Made by a program: the position numbers and the translations under genes. Below are positions 24,486-32,610 of a DNA stretch of 43,097 nt, in pieces (the first letter of the stretch is position 1; the number at the start of each line of letters is the position of its first letter). Under the pieces are notes generated by a model. It ran no database searches, was not told the DNA's origin, and saw only the letters and a list, made by a program, of their open reading frames with translations. This DNA is from Shewanella atlantica (GTDB lineage Bacteria; Pseudomonadota; Gammaproteobacteria; Enterobacterales; Shewanellaceae), in NCBI RefSeq assembly GCF_003966265.1, contig NZ_RXNV01000021.1:1-43097 (forward strand). Reading direction: 5' to 3'.

Positions 24486-25868
24486 TTATTTGCTGTTAGA
24501 GGCTAACTTATCGAAGATGGTGAACATGGTATCGAACATGTACAACATAACCATCTGCTGTCCCGATGGCTGACGATATGCCCCCGAGATGGAGATGACA
24601 TTACCATTTTCATGGTCGAACGCAGAGTATTGACCGTTAACACCAATCATGGTGGAGATAGTACGACCGGTTACCGGGTGTGTAGCCGTACGCCACTGGT
24701 TCTTATAGAAAGCTGTCGGGAAAATCATGTATTCATAAGAAACTTTTGACCAGGCGGCTTTCACGCTGTCATCACCATTGAGTATCGCGTCAACGTAACC
24801 CTTTGGCAGTACTTGCTCGCCCAGATGATTTTTTCCTCCATTTGCCATGAGCAAAGAGCCGATTGCGAAATCGCGGGCTGTCATGTTGGCCGAACCGGAT
24901 GCTGCAGACTCATGTGCTTGGTTTACGTACATTGTCATGTCAGAGGTAAACCCACCCTTTGACCATAAGTACTTTTCGAAGAACTCAGAAAGTGTGAGCC
25001 CTGAGCTACGCACTATCGCCAGTCCAAGCATTTCAGTATTCACATCTTTGTACTCATAAACCTCACCGGGTGCATACTTAGGTGATGTCGTAGTTGCGAA
25101 GATTTTCAGGTAGTCGCTGAATGTATTCAACTGTCCCAGATTATCGGCTTTAGGCAGTAATTTACCATCAACGACATGTAGTCCGTTGTAACCCATTACC
25201 GATGGCATGTTACTGTCCCAGGAGCCTGTAGTTCCCGCTCCATAAGAGCCCCAATGGTAATCGGGGCGAGAGTCTGGCAGGTCTACCGCACCGGCGCTCA
25301 TATCGGCAAAGTTCTGCAGTGGGATATTTTCCCATTGAGTTCCTTTGACCTCTGGAGCGAACTTTCCGATTGGGTCAGACATTTTTAAGAAGCCTTCACG
25401 CTCAGCTATGAATATCGCCATAGATGTGAATGACTTATGCGCCGACATGATGTGGTTCTTGGTATCTTTGTCTGTACCGTTCCAGTAATCTTCGGCGATG
25501 ATTTCGCCTTTCTTGTTCATTACGACATAGTTTTGAATCGCAGCCCTGTCTCGCATCACATCGTAGAGGCTGATTTTCTTGCCTGGGATCACGTTGTCGA
25601 GCATGATTTTTGACACATCCAATCCGCCAATGACTTTTAACTCCAGGGCTTTCTCTGGATTGTTGTGGATTAAGGCATAGTGGTGATAAAGATGTGAATC
25701 GGCCATGGTTAATTGAGTGAGCCTTGCCTCCTCCCAATTCTCGACGCCTGCGCCATAGGCATTGAGGTTAGCTTCCATCTGAGCATCAGGCTCATGGTAA
25801 GTTACCGTAGCGTTAGCCGCAAAGGCAGTAGTTAGCGCGAGTGATAAAGCGATAAGTGATTTTTTCAT
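24486..25868 (-). CDS. Exported serine hydrolase, beta-lactamase (class C) fold
   Basis: A 460-aa secreted protein. Residues 1 to about 20 are a Sec signal peptide (MKKSLIALSLALTTAFAANA). The active-site serine motif SxxK is SAHK near residue 143, and a YKDVN block further on is the likely equivalent of the YxN motif. Proteins of this type (6-aminohexanoate-oligomer hydrolase, esterase EstB, DD-peptidase-like) hydrolyse amides or esters, usually not beta-lactams. The start at 25868 is chosen for the signal peptide and an AGGA nine bases upstream; the frame extends 21 codons further from a TTG. No operon partner is apparent. The true substrate is unknown. Confidence 0.85.
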   Translation of the reverse strand: MKKSLIALSLALTTAFAANATVTYHEPDAQMEANLNAYGAGVENWEEARLTQLTMADSHLYHHYALIHNNPEKALELKVIGGLDVSKIMLDNVIPGKKISLYDVMRDRAAIQNYVVMNKKGEIIAEDYWNGTDKDTKNHIMSAHKSFTSMAIFIAEREGFLKMSDPIGKFAPEVKGTQWENIPLQNFADMSAGAVDLPDSRPDYHWGSYGAGTTGSWDSNMPSVMGYNGLHVVDGKLLPKADNLGQLNTFSDYLKIFATTTSPKYAPGEVYEYKDVNTEMLGLAIVRSSGLTLSEFFEKYLWSKGGFTSDMTMYVNQAHESAASGSANMTARDFAIGSLLMANGGKNHLGEQVLPKGYVDAILNGDDSVKAAWSKVSYEYMIFPTAFYKNQWRTATHPVTGRTISTMIGVNGQYSAFDHENGNVISISGAYRQPSGQQMVMLYMFDTMFTIFDKLASNSK

Positions 25869-25927
25869 TGTCTGTATTCCTGATAGATGGTTATAAAAGT
25901 TGTGCAAATTGCGGTGCTTTATAACCT

Positions 25928-25987
25928 TCAACAGGCTGCGAATGATGAGCCCATCTCGAGTAGTTGTGTTATGCCGGATACCTTCAC
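25928..25987 (-). CDS. Possible 19-codon upstream ORF of the serine hydrolase gene
   Basis: A GTG at 25987 follows a perfect AGGAGG with a 6-base spacer, the strongest Shine-Dalgarno sequence in this neighbourhood. It opens a 19-codon frame ending in TGA at 25928, about 60 bp before the serine hydrolase start. It may be a leader peptide or a chance frame. The remainder of the gap to 26126 shows nothing else. Confidence 0.25.
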   Translation of the reverse strand: MKVSGITQLLEMGSSFAAC

Positions 25988-26126
25988 TTTATTCCTCCTA
26001 ACAATGATTTGAAGCTTGCTTCACCCGTTTTTCTATCGGTGTTGCCAATCGATATGGCTAATATCCCAAAACAATCGATACTAAGCACCATTAAGATGTT
26101 TAGTTATTCGTGACAAGCCATAGGCT

Positions 26127-26531
26127 TCATTCAACTAATCGAATAACCAGGTTAGCTTCGAAGGGGGCTATCTCAAGCTCGTGGCAGTGGTCTACTAAAT
26201 AGCGTTTTGAGTCGTGAAAGTGGTAGTTGAAGTATTGGGATAATCGATTGTCATCCATCTCATACATCTTGGTCGCCCAGTGATTGAGTACCAGAAGGCT
26301 GACATAGGCGCCGAATGCTCTGGGACTAAGCTCGGTATCGATATATCTGCTGCTTATCTGGTATGGGGAGTTTGCACTTGGGAATATTAAAAAGTTATAG
26401 CCATGATCGACCAGACTGTGCCAATTCGAATTCGAGTCATGGCTGCTGGAATGGCTGGCGATCTCATTGAAACTGTTGATTAGCCTCAGTGTCATCATGC
26501 CCGGTAACGCATCTTTAAACTTTGAAAACAT
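26127..26531 (-). CDS. Hypothetical protein
   Basis: A 134-aa reading frame of unknown function. The predicted protein is soluble, rich in His, Ser, Tyr and Asn, with no signal peptide; a mildly hydrophobic helix lies near residues 92-106 (FGAYVSLLVLNHWA). Clusters such as HSSSHDSNSNWH and YFNYHFHDSKRY give a high histidine content, perhaps metal-related, but that is speculation. I recognise no domain. It is bounded upstream by a repeat-bearing gap and downstream by the serine hydrolase region, all on the minus strand. Its coding status is likely from length and the absence of a better frame on either strand, though not certain. Confidence 0.6.
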   Translation of the reverse strand: MFSKFKDALPGMMTLRLINSFNEIASHSSSHDSNSNWHSLVDHGYNFLIFPSANSPYQISSRYIDTELSPRAFGAYVSLLVLNHWATKMYEMDDNRLSQYFNYHFHDSKRYLVDHCHELEIAPFEANLVIRLVE

Positions 26532-26627
26532 AATTCCGCTAATGCTCCCTGTATTTGTTTTAAATATGGAACAAGAATAGAGAGAGAATTAAAATCAGAC
26601 ATCACTATTGGTCTTAGTGAACTTATA

Positions 26628-26757
26628 TTAAAAGCTTAGGTTAAAAGCTTAGGTTAAAAGCTTAGGTTAAAAGCTTAGGTGAAGCGCTTAGGTTAAAAGC
26701 TTAGGTGAAGCGCTTAGGTTAAAAGCTTAGGTGAAGCGCTTAGGCGATGAGCTTGGA
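26628..26757. repeat. 13-bp tandem repeat, nine exact units plus a decayed tenth
   Basis: Two unit types alternate: A is TTAAAAGCTTAGG and B is TGAAGCGCTTAGG. The order is A A A A B A B A B, then a decayed unit CGATGAGCTTGGA. Each unit carries a small palindrome (AAGCTT or AAGCGCTT). The A-B pair looks like a secondary 26-bp duplication. It lies between the hypothetical gene at 26127 and the purN terminator. No spacers, so not a CRISPR. Confidence 0.95.
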
Positions 26758-26787
26758 TGATGGATCAGGAATAAAGATAAGAGATAA

Positions 26788-26822
26788 AAAAAGACCCGAG
26801 AATCGGATCCTCAGGTCTTTTT
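26788..26822 (-). terminator. Intrinsic terminator of purMN
   Basis: On the minus strand AAAAAGACCTGAG pairs with CTCGGGTCTTTTT (one G-U pair) around a 9-base loop, followed by more T residues. It lies 30 bp after the purN stop. Confidence 0.9.
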
Positions 26823-26853
26823 ATAACGAATTGAATGTTACCGGGCTGAAGAG

Positions 26854-27498
26854 TTAGTCAGCCGCATAGCCCGCTTCATCGAGACGTAAATCGTCGAGGT
26901 AAGCGGCACCATCAGTCATCTGTAGTCGCCCTTGGCTAAACCACTTAACAACCATTGGATAGATGGCATGCTCTTGCTGATTCACGCGTTCAGCCAAGGT
27001 TTCAGCGGTATCTTCGTCGTAAACCGGCACTTTAGCCTGCAGGATCACAGGGCCTGAATCGAGTTCCGGGGTGACAAAGTGTACGCTGGCACCGTGTTCT
27101 TTATCGCTCGCATCGATGGCACGTTGATGTGTATTGAGTCCTGGGTACTTAGGTAGGAGAGAAGGGTGAATGTTGATCATCTTTCCCTCATAGCTTTGTA
27201 CGAACTCGTCACTCAATATGCGCATAAAACCAGCCAGAACAATCAGATCAGGCTGGTACTTCGATATGGCAAGTTTCAAGCGAGTGCCATACTCGACACG
27301 AGTTTCGTCTTCATGAGCAATCACACAACTGGTATCAATCTCATTTTGGTGAGCGCGGATAAGACCGTAAGCATCAGATTTGTTGCTGATAACGCCAACG
27401 ACATCGGCTTCAAGGTTATCATCACACCCATCGATAATGGCTTGTAGATTACTACCATTACCGGAGATTAATACTAATACGCGACAGCTTTTGGACAT
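26854..27498 (-). CDS. purN: Phosphoribosylglycinamide formyltransferase
   Basis: GAR transformylase: transfers a formyl group from 10-formyltetrahydrofolate to GAR, the third step of purine synthesis. The protein is 214 aa (E. coli 212). The phosphate-binding loop is SGNGSNLQAI, and the catalytic Asn-His-Asp triad sits in INIHPSLLPKYPG and the GASVHFVTPELDSGPV region. Its ATG overlaps the purM stop by one base (TAATG), so the two are cotranscribed and coupled, as in E. coli. The transcript ends at the terminator at 26788. Function assignment is firm. Confidence 0.96.
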   Translation of the reverse strand: MSKSCRVLVLISGNGSNLQAIIDGCDDNLEADVVGVISNKSDAYGLIRAHQNEIDTSCVIAHEDETRVEYGTRLKLAISKYQPDLIVLAGFMRILSDEFVQSYEGKMINIHPSLLPKYPGLNTHQRAIDASDKEHGASVHFVTPELDSGPVILQAKVPVYDEDTAETLAERVNQQEHAIYPMVVKWFSQGRLQMTDGAAYLDDLRLDEAGYAAD

Positions 27499-28535
27499 TA
27501 CAGGATCTCCACTTGCTCTTCATCACCATTGCGCTTTGCAATGTCACCGATTAACCAGGCTTTTTCACCTTCGGCATTGAGCAGCGTTAGTGCGGCATCA
27601 ACTTTATCGCTAGGTAAGGCAACAACCATACCTACGCCACAGTTGAATGTGCGGTACATTTCAAATTCAGCAATGTTACCGTTTTCCATTAACCAGTTGA
27701 AAACGGTGGGCCACTGCCATGAGTCGCCTTTAACTACGGCTTTACAATCTTGTGGAAGCACACGTGGGATATTTTCCCAGAATCCGCCGCCGGTAATATG
27801 GGCCATCGCATGAACATCTGTTTGTTCGAGTAGCTTTAATAGCGACTTAACATAGATTTTTGTGGGTTCAAGCAGGTGGTCAATCAGTGGCTTACCCTCA
27901 AGGTTCAGTTGAGGATCGGCTTCGCTGACTTCAAGTACTTTACGAATGAGTGAGAAGCCATTTGAGTGAGGTCCGCTCGATGCCAATGCGATGAGTGAAT
28001 CACCGGTAACGACTTTAGTGCCGTCGATGATCTCTTCCTTTTCAACGACACCGACACAGAAGCCAGCTAAATCGTAGTCTTCACCATCATACATACCTGG
28101 CATTTCAGCAGTTTCACCACCAATAAGCGCACAACCGGATTGTACACAGCCTTCGGCGATACCTTTAACGACAGAAGTGGCCACTTCAACGTCAAGTTTG
28201 CCTGTTGCATAGTAATCCAGGAAGAAGAGTGGCTCAGCACCTGACACGATTAAATCGTTTGAACACATAGCAACAAGGTCAACACCTACGCTGTCATGTT
28301 TTTTATAGTCAATGGCTAATCTGAGTTTAGTTCCGACACCATCGGTACCAGAAACGAGAACAGGGTGTTTGTACTTGGTTGGTAACTCACAAAGAGCACC
28401 AAATCCACCTAGGTTGCCCATAACTTCTGGACGGTGGGTACGTTTCACTGCAGTTTTTATATTATCAACAAGTGCATTACCGGCGTCGATATCAACACCT
28501 GCATCTTTATAGCTCAGCTGGGTAGGAGTGCTCAC
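27498..28535 (-). CDS. purM: Phosphoribosylformylglycinamidine cyclo-ligase (AIR synthetase)
   Basis: Fifth step of purine synthesis, ATP-dependent closure of FGAM to AIR. The protein is 345 aa, as in E. coli. Recognisable PurM blocks are LSYKDAGVDI at the N terminus, GTDGVGTKLRLA, the CSNDLIVSGAEPLFFLDYYA block, GGETAEMPGMY, GPHSNGFSLIRK and THITGGGFWENIPR-like AHITGGGFWENI. It is followed with one-base overlap by purN. The gene is divergent from upp across ~220 bp. That spacer is expected to carry the promoters and possibly a purine repressor site, but I found no convincing PurR box there. Confidence 0.97.
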   Translation of the reverse strand: MSTPTQLSYKDAGVDIDAGNALVDNIKTAVKRTHRPEVMGNLGGFGALCELPTKYKHPVLVSGTDGVGTKLRLAIDYKKHDSVGVDLVAMCSNDLIVSGAEPLFFLDYYATGKLDVEVATSVVKGIAEGCVQSGCALIGGETAEMPGMYDGEDYDLAGFCVGVVEKEEIIDGTKVVTGDSLIALASSGPHSNGFSLIRKVLEVSEADPQLNLEGKPLIDHLLEPTKIYVKSLLKLLEQTDVHAMAHITGGGFWENIPRVLPQDCKAVVKGDSWQWPTVFNWLMENGNIAEFEMYRTFNCGVGMVVALPSDKVDAALTLLNAEGEKAWLIGDIAKRNGDEEQVEIL

Positions 28536-28753
28536 GAAGATCCTCTCGGGTACGGTACAGTATAGTTATTGGATTTTATGCGGCGCTATTCTAACAGTTT
28601 GTGACAGGGCTCGAAAGCGAAGTTTTTCATATATAGAACAGACATTGGTCACGATTTATCGTGTTTTTGAAACTTTATGTTTTCCATTTCGGACAAATCA
28701 TCTAAAATCGTATGAATTTGCTTGTTATATACGTCAAAAATCAGGAGAAGAAG

Positions 28754-29380
28754 ATGAAAGTTGTTGAGGTTAAGCATCCTTTAGTACGCCATAAGATTGG
28801 ACTAATGCGTGCAGGAGATATCAGCACTAAACGTTTCCGTGAGTTAGCCGCTGAGGTCGGAAGTTTATTGACCTACGAAGCAACAGCTGATTTTGAGACA
28901 GAAGCTGTGACCATTGAAGGTTGGAACGGTCCTGTTGAGATTGAGCAAATAAAGGGCAAAAAAGTCACAGTAGTCCCTATTCTTCGTGCAGGTCTTGGCA
29001 TGATGGATGGTGTTCTGGAAAACATTCCAAGTGCACGTATCTCAGTAGTTGGTATGTACCGTGATGAAGAAACGCTCGAGCCTGTACCATATTTCGAGAA
29101 GCTTGCCAGTGATATGCCTTCACGTATCGCCTTGGTTGTCGATCCTATGCTTGCAACCGGTGGTTCTATGATTTCAACTATCGATCTTCTAAAAGACCGT
29201 GGTTGTACCGAGATTAAAGCACTCGTCCTTGTTGCTGCTCCTGAAGGTGTTGAAGCACTTCAAAAAGCACACCCGGATGTAGAGCTTTATACCGCTTCTA
29301 TCGACCGTTGTTTGAACGAGCAGGGATATATTCTTCCTGGTCTTGGTGATGCGGGCGATAAGATTTTCGGAACTAAATAA
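28754..29380 (+). CDS. upp: Uracil phosphoribosyltransferase
   Basis: Salvages uracil with PRPP to UMP. The protein is 208 aa, identical in length to E. coli Upp. It starts MKVVEVKHPLVRHKIGLMR, and the PRPP-binding motif VVDPMLATGGSM lies near residue 130; the uracil pocket is at the C terminus (GYILPGLGDAGD). The start at 28754 is fixed by AGGAG six bases upstream and by the family N terminus; an open extension of 14 codons upstream should be ignored. Divergent from purM, the common arrangement in gammaproteobacteria. A bidirectional terminator follows. No uraA permease follows in this window. Confidence 0.97.
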   Translation: MKVVEVKHPLVRHKIGLMRAGDISTKRFRELAAEVGSLLTYEATADFETEAVTIEGWNGPVEIEQIKGKKVTVVPILRAGLGMMDGVLENIPSARISVVGMYRDEETLEPVPYFEKLASDMPSRIALVVDPMLATGGSMISTIDLLKDRGCTEIKALVLVAAPEGVEALQKAHPDVELYTASIDRCLNEQGYILPGLGDAGDKIFGTK

Positions 29381-29448
29381 ATTTATCGGGACATGGTTAT
29401 CGAGAAATTGTTTTAATACAATCTTTTAATACATAGTTTCGATAACAT

Positions 29449-29477
29449 AAAAAAAGGAGCCAATTGGCTCCTTTTTT
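29449..29477. terminator. Bidirectional intrinsic terminator after upp
   Basis: GGAGCC pairs with GGCTCC over AATT, with a seven-A run before and a six-T run after. It serves upp and possibly the convergent transporter gene. Confidence 0.9.
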
Positions 29478-29492
29478 ATTTTTCATTTTTGC

Positions 29493-29541
29493 TAGCACCT
29501 AGCACCTAGCACCTAGCACCTAGCACCTAGCACCTAGCACC
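29493..29541. repeat. Seven exact copies of a 7-bp tandem repeat
   Basis: TAGCACC is repeated seven times without a mismatch, ending five bases from the stop codon of the transporter gene at 29547. It lies between that stop and the terminator at 29449. A lone TAGCACC also occurs at 91-97. Perfect heptamer arrays are prone to slippage and so may vary in copy number. Confidence 0.97.
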
Positions 29542-29546
29542 TTAAC

Positions 29547-30866
29547 TTAAAGCACCATGGCCGCAATCCAACCAAATACCAACAGAGGAATGTTGTAATG
29601 GATGAATGTTGGGATCACACTGTCTCTGATGTGGTCGTGTTGTCCATCTGCATTTAAGCCGGCCGTTGGCCCTAAGGTCGAATCTGAAGCCGGTGAGCCT
29701 GCATCGCCGAGGGCCGCTGCGGTGCCTACTAATGCGATTGTTGCCGTTACCGAGAAACCGAAACTCATGGCTAACGGAACATAGATGGTCGCAATAATCG
29801 GAATGGTCGAAAATGACGAACCAATTCCCATAGTGATAAGCAGACCTACCAGCAACATAAGGAAAGCGGCTAGTGCTTTATTATCACCAATAATGTCACT
29901 CAAAGAGCTGACTAGACTGCCTACATCGCCGGTCTCTTTTACCACTGCGGCAAAGCCTGCGGCAGAGATCATGATAAAGCCGATGTTGGCCATCATTCTT
30001 ACGCCTTGGTTGAAGACATCTTGATCGGCGACGTGCTTAAGAGCACCGGAGAAACTAAAAATGATAAAACCAATTAAGGCACCAAAAATCATCGAGCCGG
30101 TGATCAGTTGTACTGCGAGTGTAGAGACTATCGCTACGGCGGCAATGGCGATATTGCGGCTATTGACCCCCTCTTCGGGTTCGGCGGCTAAGATTAACTC
30201 CTCTTTATACTCACGTGGCTTACGGTATGAGATAAATACCGCTATCAATAAACCTGTGATCATCCCAAGTGCCGGGATCAACATGGCTGTCGGGATCTGC
30301 TCTCGCACCGCATGAAGGTTATTACTGTTGAGGTTAGCCAACAAAATATCATTTAAGAAGATGCCACCAAAGCCGACCGGTAGGATCATGTAGGTGGTCA
30401 CCAGGCCGAAGGTGAGTACACAGGCCACCAATCTTCGGTCAAGTTGTAATTTCGACATGACATGAAGTAAGGGCGGGATCAAGATAGGGATAAATGCGAT
30501 ATGAATAGGAAGCAGGTTTTGTGAAGACACTGCCATAGCGAGTATGGCTAATAATAGCGTCCATCGTACCCGATTCATATTGGTTGAGTTGTGATTCTTC
30601 CCAAGTGTCGAAATGACCTTTCTCGAGATCAGTGTCGTGAGCCCTGAGTGAGAGAGTGCAACGGCAAAGGCACCGAGTAGGGCATAGCTTAATGCTATTT
30701 GTGCTCCGCCTCCTAAGCCTGTGTTGAATGCATCTACGGTTTGTTGAAGATCCATGCCTCCAACAAGACCCGCAACAAGCGCACTGATGGTGAGTGCTAT
30801 GACGACATTTACCCTGGCTAAACTCAGACCGAGCATTAGGCAAACAGCGATGACAACTGCGTTCAT
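29547..30866 (-). CDS. NhaC/YuiF-family Na+/H+ antiporter-like transporter
   Basis: A 439-aa inner-membrane protein with about 11-12 helices of the Na+/H+ antiporter family that includes NhaC and Bacillus YuiF. Distinctive blocks are the N-terminal GLSLARVNVVIALTISAL region, the FSTIPIIATIYVPLAM loop and the conserved GDAGSPASDSTLGPTAGLN motif, followed by HIRDSVIPTF. Members of the YuiF branch have been tied to amino-acid uptake rather than cation exchange, so the real substrate is uncertain. It is divergent from the peroxiredoxin gene, 310 bp apart. The heptamer array immediately after its stop could affect message decay. Confidence 0.85.
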   Translation of the reverse strand: MNAVVIAVCLMLGLSLARVNVVIALTISALVAGLVGGMDLQQTVDAFNTGLGGGAQIALSYALLGAFAVALSHSGLTTLISRKVISTLGKNHNSTNMNRVRWTLLLAILAMAVSSQNLLPIHIAFIPILIPPLLHVMSKLQLDRRLVACVLTFGLVTTYMILPVGFGGIFLNDILLANLNSNNLHAVREQIPTAMLIPALGMITGLLIAVFISYRKPREYKEELILAAEPEEGVNSRNIAIAAVAIVSTLAVQLITGSMIFGALIGFIIFSFSGALKHVADQDVFNQGVRMMANIGFIMISAAGFAAVVKETGDVGSLVSSLSDIIGDNKALAAFLMLLVGLLITMGIGSSFSTIPIIATIYVPLAMSFGFSVTATIALVGTAAALGDAGSPASDSTLGPTAGLNADGQHDHIRDSVIPTFIHYNIPLLVFGWIAAMVL

Positions 30867-31095
30867 ATCAATAAATTCTTTATTACCGTTAGATTGAGCG
30901 CCATTTTTGCCTGCCAGAGCAGGCTTGTCCAGTATAGAGAGGATTTATCTGACAAAAGTTCGGTTATGTTAAGTCAGTGTGGAAAATAGTGAGGCGAACT
31001 GTGAATAACATCAATACATGTAGGGGCATTAAGGCGAGTTATTATACGGCGAGATGAATAATCATTTAAAAAAGGTGATATTGATCCCAAATAGC

Positions 31096-31123
31096 TTGTG
31101 CCTGCCTAAACACTGCCTATAAT
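31096..31123 (+). promoter_or_regulatory. Sigma70-type promoter of the peroxiredoxin gene
   Basis: TTGTGC (31096-31101) and a consensus TATAAT (31118-31123) are 16 bases apart, about 55 bp before the start codon. An ATAG just upstream (31091) recalls an OxyR half-site, but a full four-element OxyR site is not visible. The rest of 30867-31176 shows no other feature. Confidence 0.7.
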
Positions 31124-31176
31124 GCCATAAGATATAAACGAAAAACGTTTTTTCAATCCATAGATGGAGATATAAA

Positions 31177-31782
31177 ATGAGCGTATTAGTAGGCCGTCCG
31201 GCACCTGACTTCACTGCTGCAGCTGTTCTTGGTAATGGCGAAATAGTAGATAGCTTTAACCTTAGCGAAGCGATTAAAGGCAAGCCAACGGTAGTTTTTT
31301 TCTACCCACTTGATTTCACTTTCGTTTGTCCATCTGAATTGATTGCATTCGATCATCGTATTGAAGAGTTCAAGAAGCGTGGCGTAGAAGTGATTGGTGT
31401 TTCTATCGATTCTCAGTTCACACATAATGCATGGCGTAACACTCCAGTTGCTGAAGGCGGTATCGGTCCTGTTCAGTACACGCTGGTTGCTGACGTTAAG
31501 CACGAGATCTGTAAAGCCTATGATGTTGAGCATCCTGAAGCTGGTGTTGCTTTCCGTGGCTCTTTCCTTATCGATAAAGAAGGTCAGGTTCGTCACCAGG
31601 TCGTAAACGATCTTCCACTCGGCCGTAACGTCGATGAGATGCTACGTATGATCGATGCACTTCAGTTCCATGAAGAGCACGGTGATGTATGCCCAGCGGG
31701 TTGGGAGAAGGGTGATAAAGGTATGGACGCGAGCCCTGAAGGTGTAGCTTCTTACCTGAATGATAATGCTGACGACCTATAA
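31177..31782 (+). CDS. Typical 2-Cys peroxiredoxin
   Basis: A 201-aa thiol peroxidase of the AhpC/Prx1 group that reduces H2O2 and organic peroxides, to be recycled by thioredoxin or AhpF-type reductase. The peroxidatic Cys51 lies in FTFVCPSE and the resolving Cys172 in GDVCPAGW. The GGIG segment is present, but the C-terminal helix reads SYLND rather than the YF of hyperoxidation-sensitive eukaryotic members. No ahpF follows, so thioredoxin is the likely donor. A clear promoter lies at 31096 and a terminator at 31845, making it a single-gene unit. I am confident of the family, less so of a symbol such as prxC or ahpC. Confidence 0.93.
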   Translation: MSVLVGRPAPDFTAAAVLGNGEIVDSFNLSEAIKGKPTVVFFYPLDFTFVCPSELIAFDHRIEEFKKRGVEVIGVSIDSQFTHNAWRNTPVAEGGIGPVQYTLVADVKHEICKAYDVEHPEAGVAFRGSFLIDKEGQVRHQVVNDLPLGRNVDEMLRMIDALQFHEEHGDVCPAGWEKGDKGMDASPEGVASYLNDNADDL

Positions 31783-31844
31783 TTTCTTGATATTTATCGA
31801 GTAATAATTGTGGGATTGTTCTAGCAAGAACAGACATTCTTTTT

Positions 31845-31880
31845 AAAGCCAGTTGCGTTTCGCAACTGGCTTTTTTTATC
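31845..31880 (+). terminator. Intrinsic terminator of the peroxiredoxin gene
   Basis: AAAGCCAGTTGCG pairs perfectly with CGCAACTGGCTTT around a TTT loop, with a T-run after. A very stable 13-bp stem. Confidence 0.92.
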
Positions 31881-31998
31881 TCTTTTTTAATCTGTTCCAG
31901 ACCCGTTTGAGTGGTTAAATCCGGCAAAATAATGCTGGGGGCTAAGCTTGATCAAATCCAATGTGGCGCTTATTCTTTCTATAGCGAAGGAGGTTTTT

Positions 31999-32520
31999 AT
32001 GGCCATTGCAATCACACTTAATGAGTACCTCGATAAAGAACATGTGCATTTCGAGCATGTAGGACATCGTCGCACCCAAACATCACTGGATTCGTCTCGT
32101 TCTGCCCATCTACCCGCAGCTAGGGTGAGTAAAGCTGTGGTGTTACAAAATGATGATGGAGAGTACTTGATGGCTTCTCTGCCTGCTAATAAGCGGGTGT
32201 CACTACCCGAAGTAGACAATCTCATGGGTAAAAACTATCACTTAGTCAGTGAGCGTAAGTTGCAGGATCTGTTTCCTGATTGTGTTAAAGGAGCGATACC
32301 GGCGATTGGACGCGCTTATCATATGCCGATGTTGGTTGATGATAGTTTATTGTCCGCTGAACCTGTCTATATTGAGTCCGGCGATCATGAGAATTTACTA
32401 AAACTGAATGCTTCAGAATACGCAAAACTTGTCTCTAAGGCGCCTCATGGAAATATTCAGGGGGCTAATATGGGGGCACCACGCTTGTGGGAAAGATCGA
32501 GCCGAGATAGATGGTTATGA
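31999..32520 (+). CDS. YbaK/EbsC-domain aminoacyl-tRNA deacylase
   Basis: A 173-aa protein of the YbaK/prolyl-tRNA-synthetase-associated domain family, whose members hydrolyse wrongly charged aminoacyl-tRNAs in trans. Supporting blocks are the N-terminal AITLNEYLDKEHVHFEHVGH, the conserved lysine in RVSKAVVLQ, and the later PDCVKGAIPAIGRAYHMP segment (family GxxPP-like turn). The exact substrate (Cys-, Ala- or Ser-tRNA) is not readable. The start at 31999 has AAGGAGG five bases upstream; the frame extends 17 codons further without a site. Its C-terminal ~35 residues are longer than in minimal YbaK. Monocistronic, terminator at 32543. Confidence 0.88.
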   Translation: MAIAITLNEYLDKEHVHFEHVGHRRTQTSLDSSRSAHLPAARVSKAVVLQNDDGEYLMASLPANKRVSLPEVDNLMGKNYHLVSERKLQDLFPDCVKGAIPAIGRAYHMPMLVDDSLLSAEPVYIESGDHENLLKLNASEYAKLVSKAPHGNIQGANMGAPRLWERSSRDRWL

Positions 32521-32542
32521 ATTGGTATAAAAGTCAGATAGT

Positions 32543-32571
32543 AAAAAGCCAGTGAATTCACTGGCTTTTTT
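32543..32571. terminator. Bidirectional intrinsic terminator
   Basis: AAAAAGCCAGTG pairs with CACTGGCTTTTT around AATT, palindromic over 28 bp. It separates the convergent YbaK-domain gene and rnt. Confidence 0.92.
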
Positions 32572-32610
32572 ATGCGCACCTTTGTCTCATCCTGAGATAA
32601 GTTAACTCAG

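Noticed and set aside
26628..26757. Possible CRISPR array
   Set aside because: Units are directly tandem without spacers and only 13 bp long; no cas genes are nearby.
28536..28753. PurR operator between purM and upp
   Set aside because: No stretch gave an acceptable match to the ACGCAAACGTTTTCGT-type palindrome; a promoter is expected but not resolved.
31081..31140. Full OxyR binding site before the peroxiredoxin gene
   Set aside because: Only one ATAG element is in register; the remaining elements of the four-part consensus are missing.
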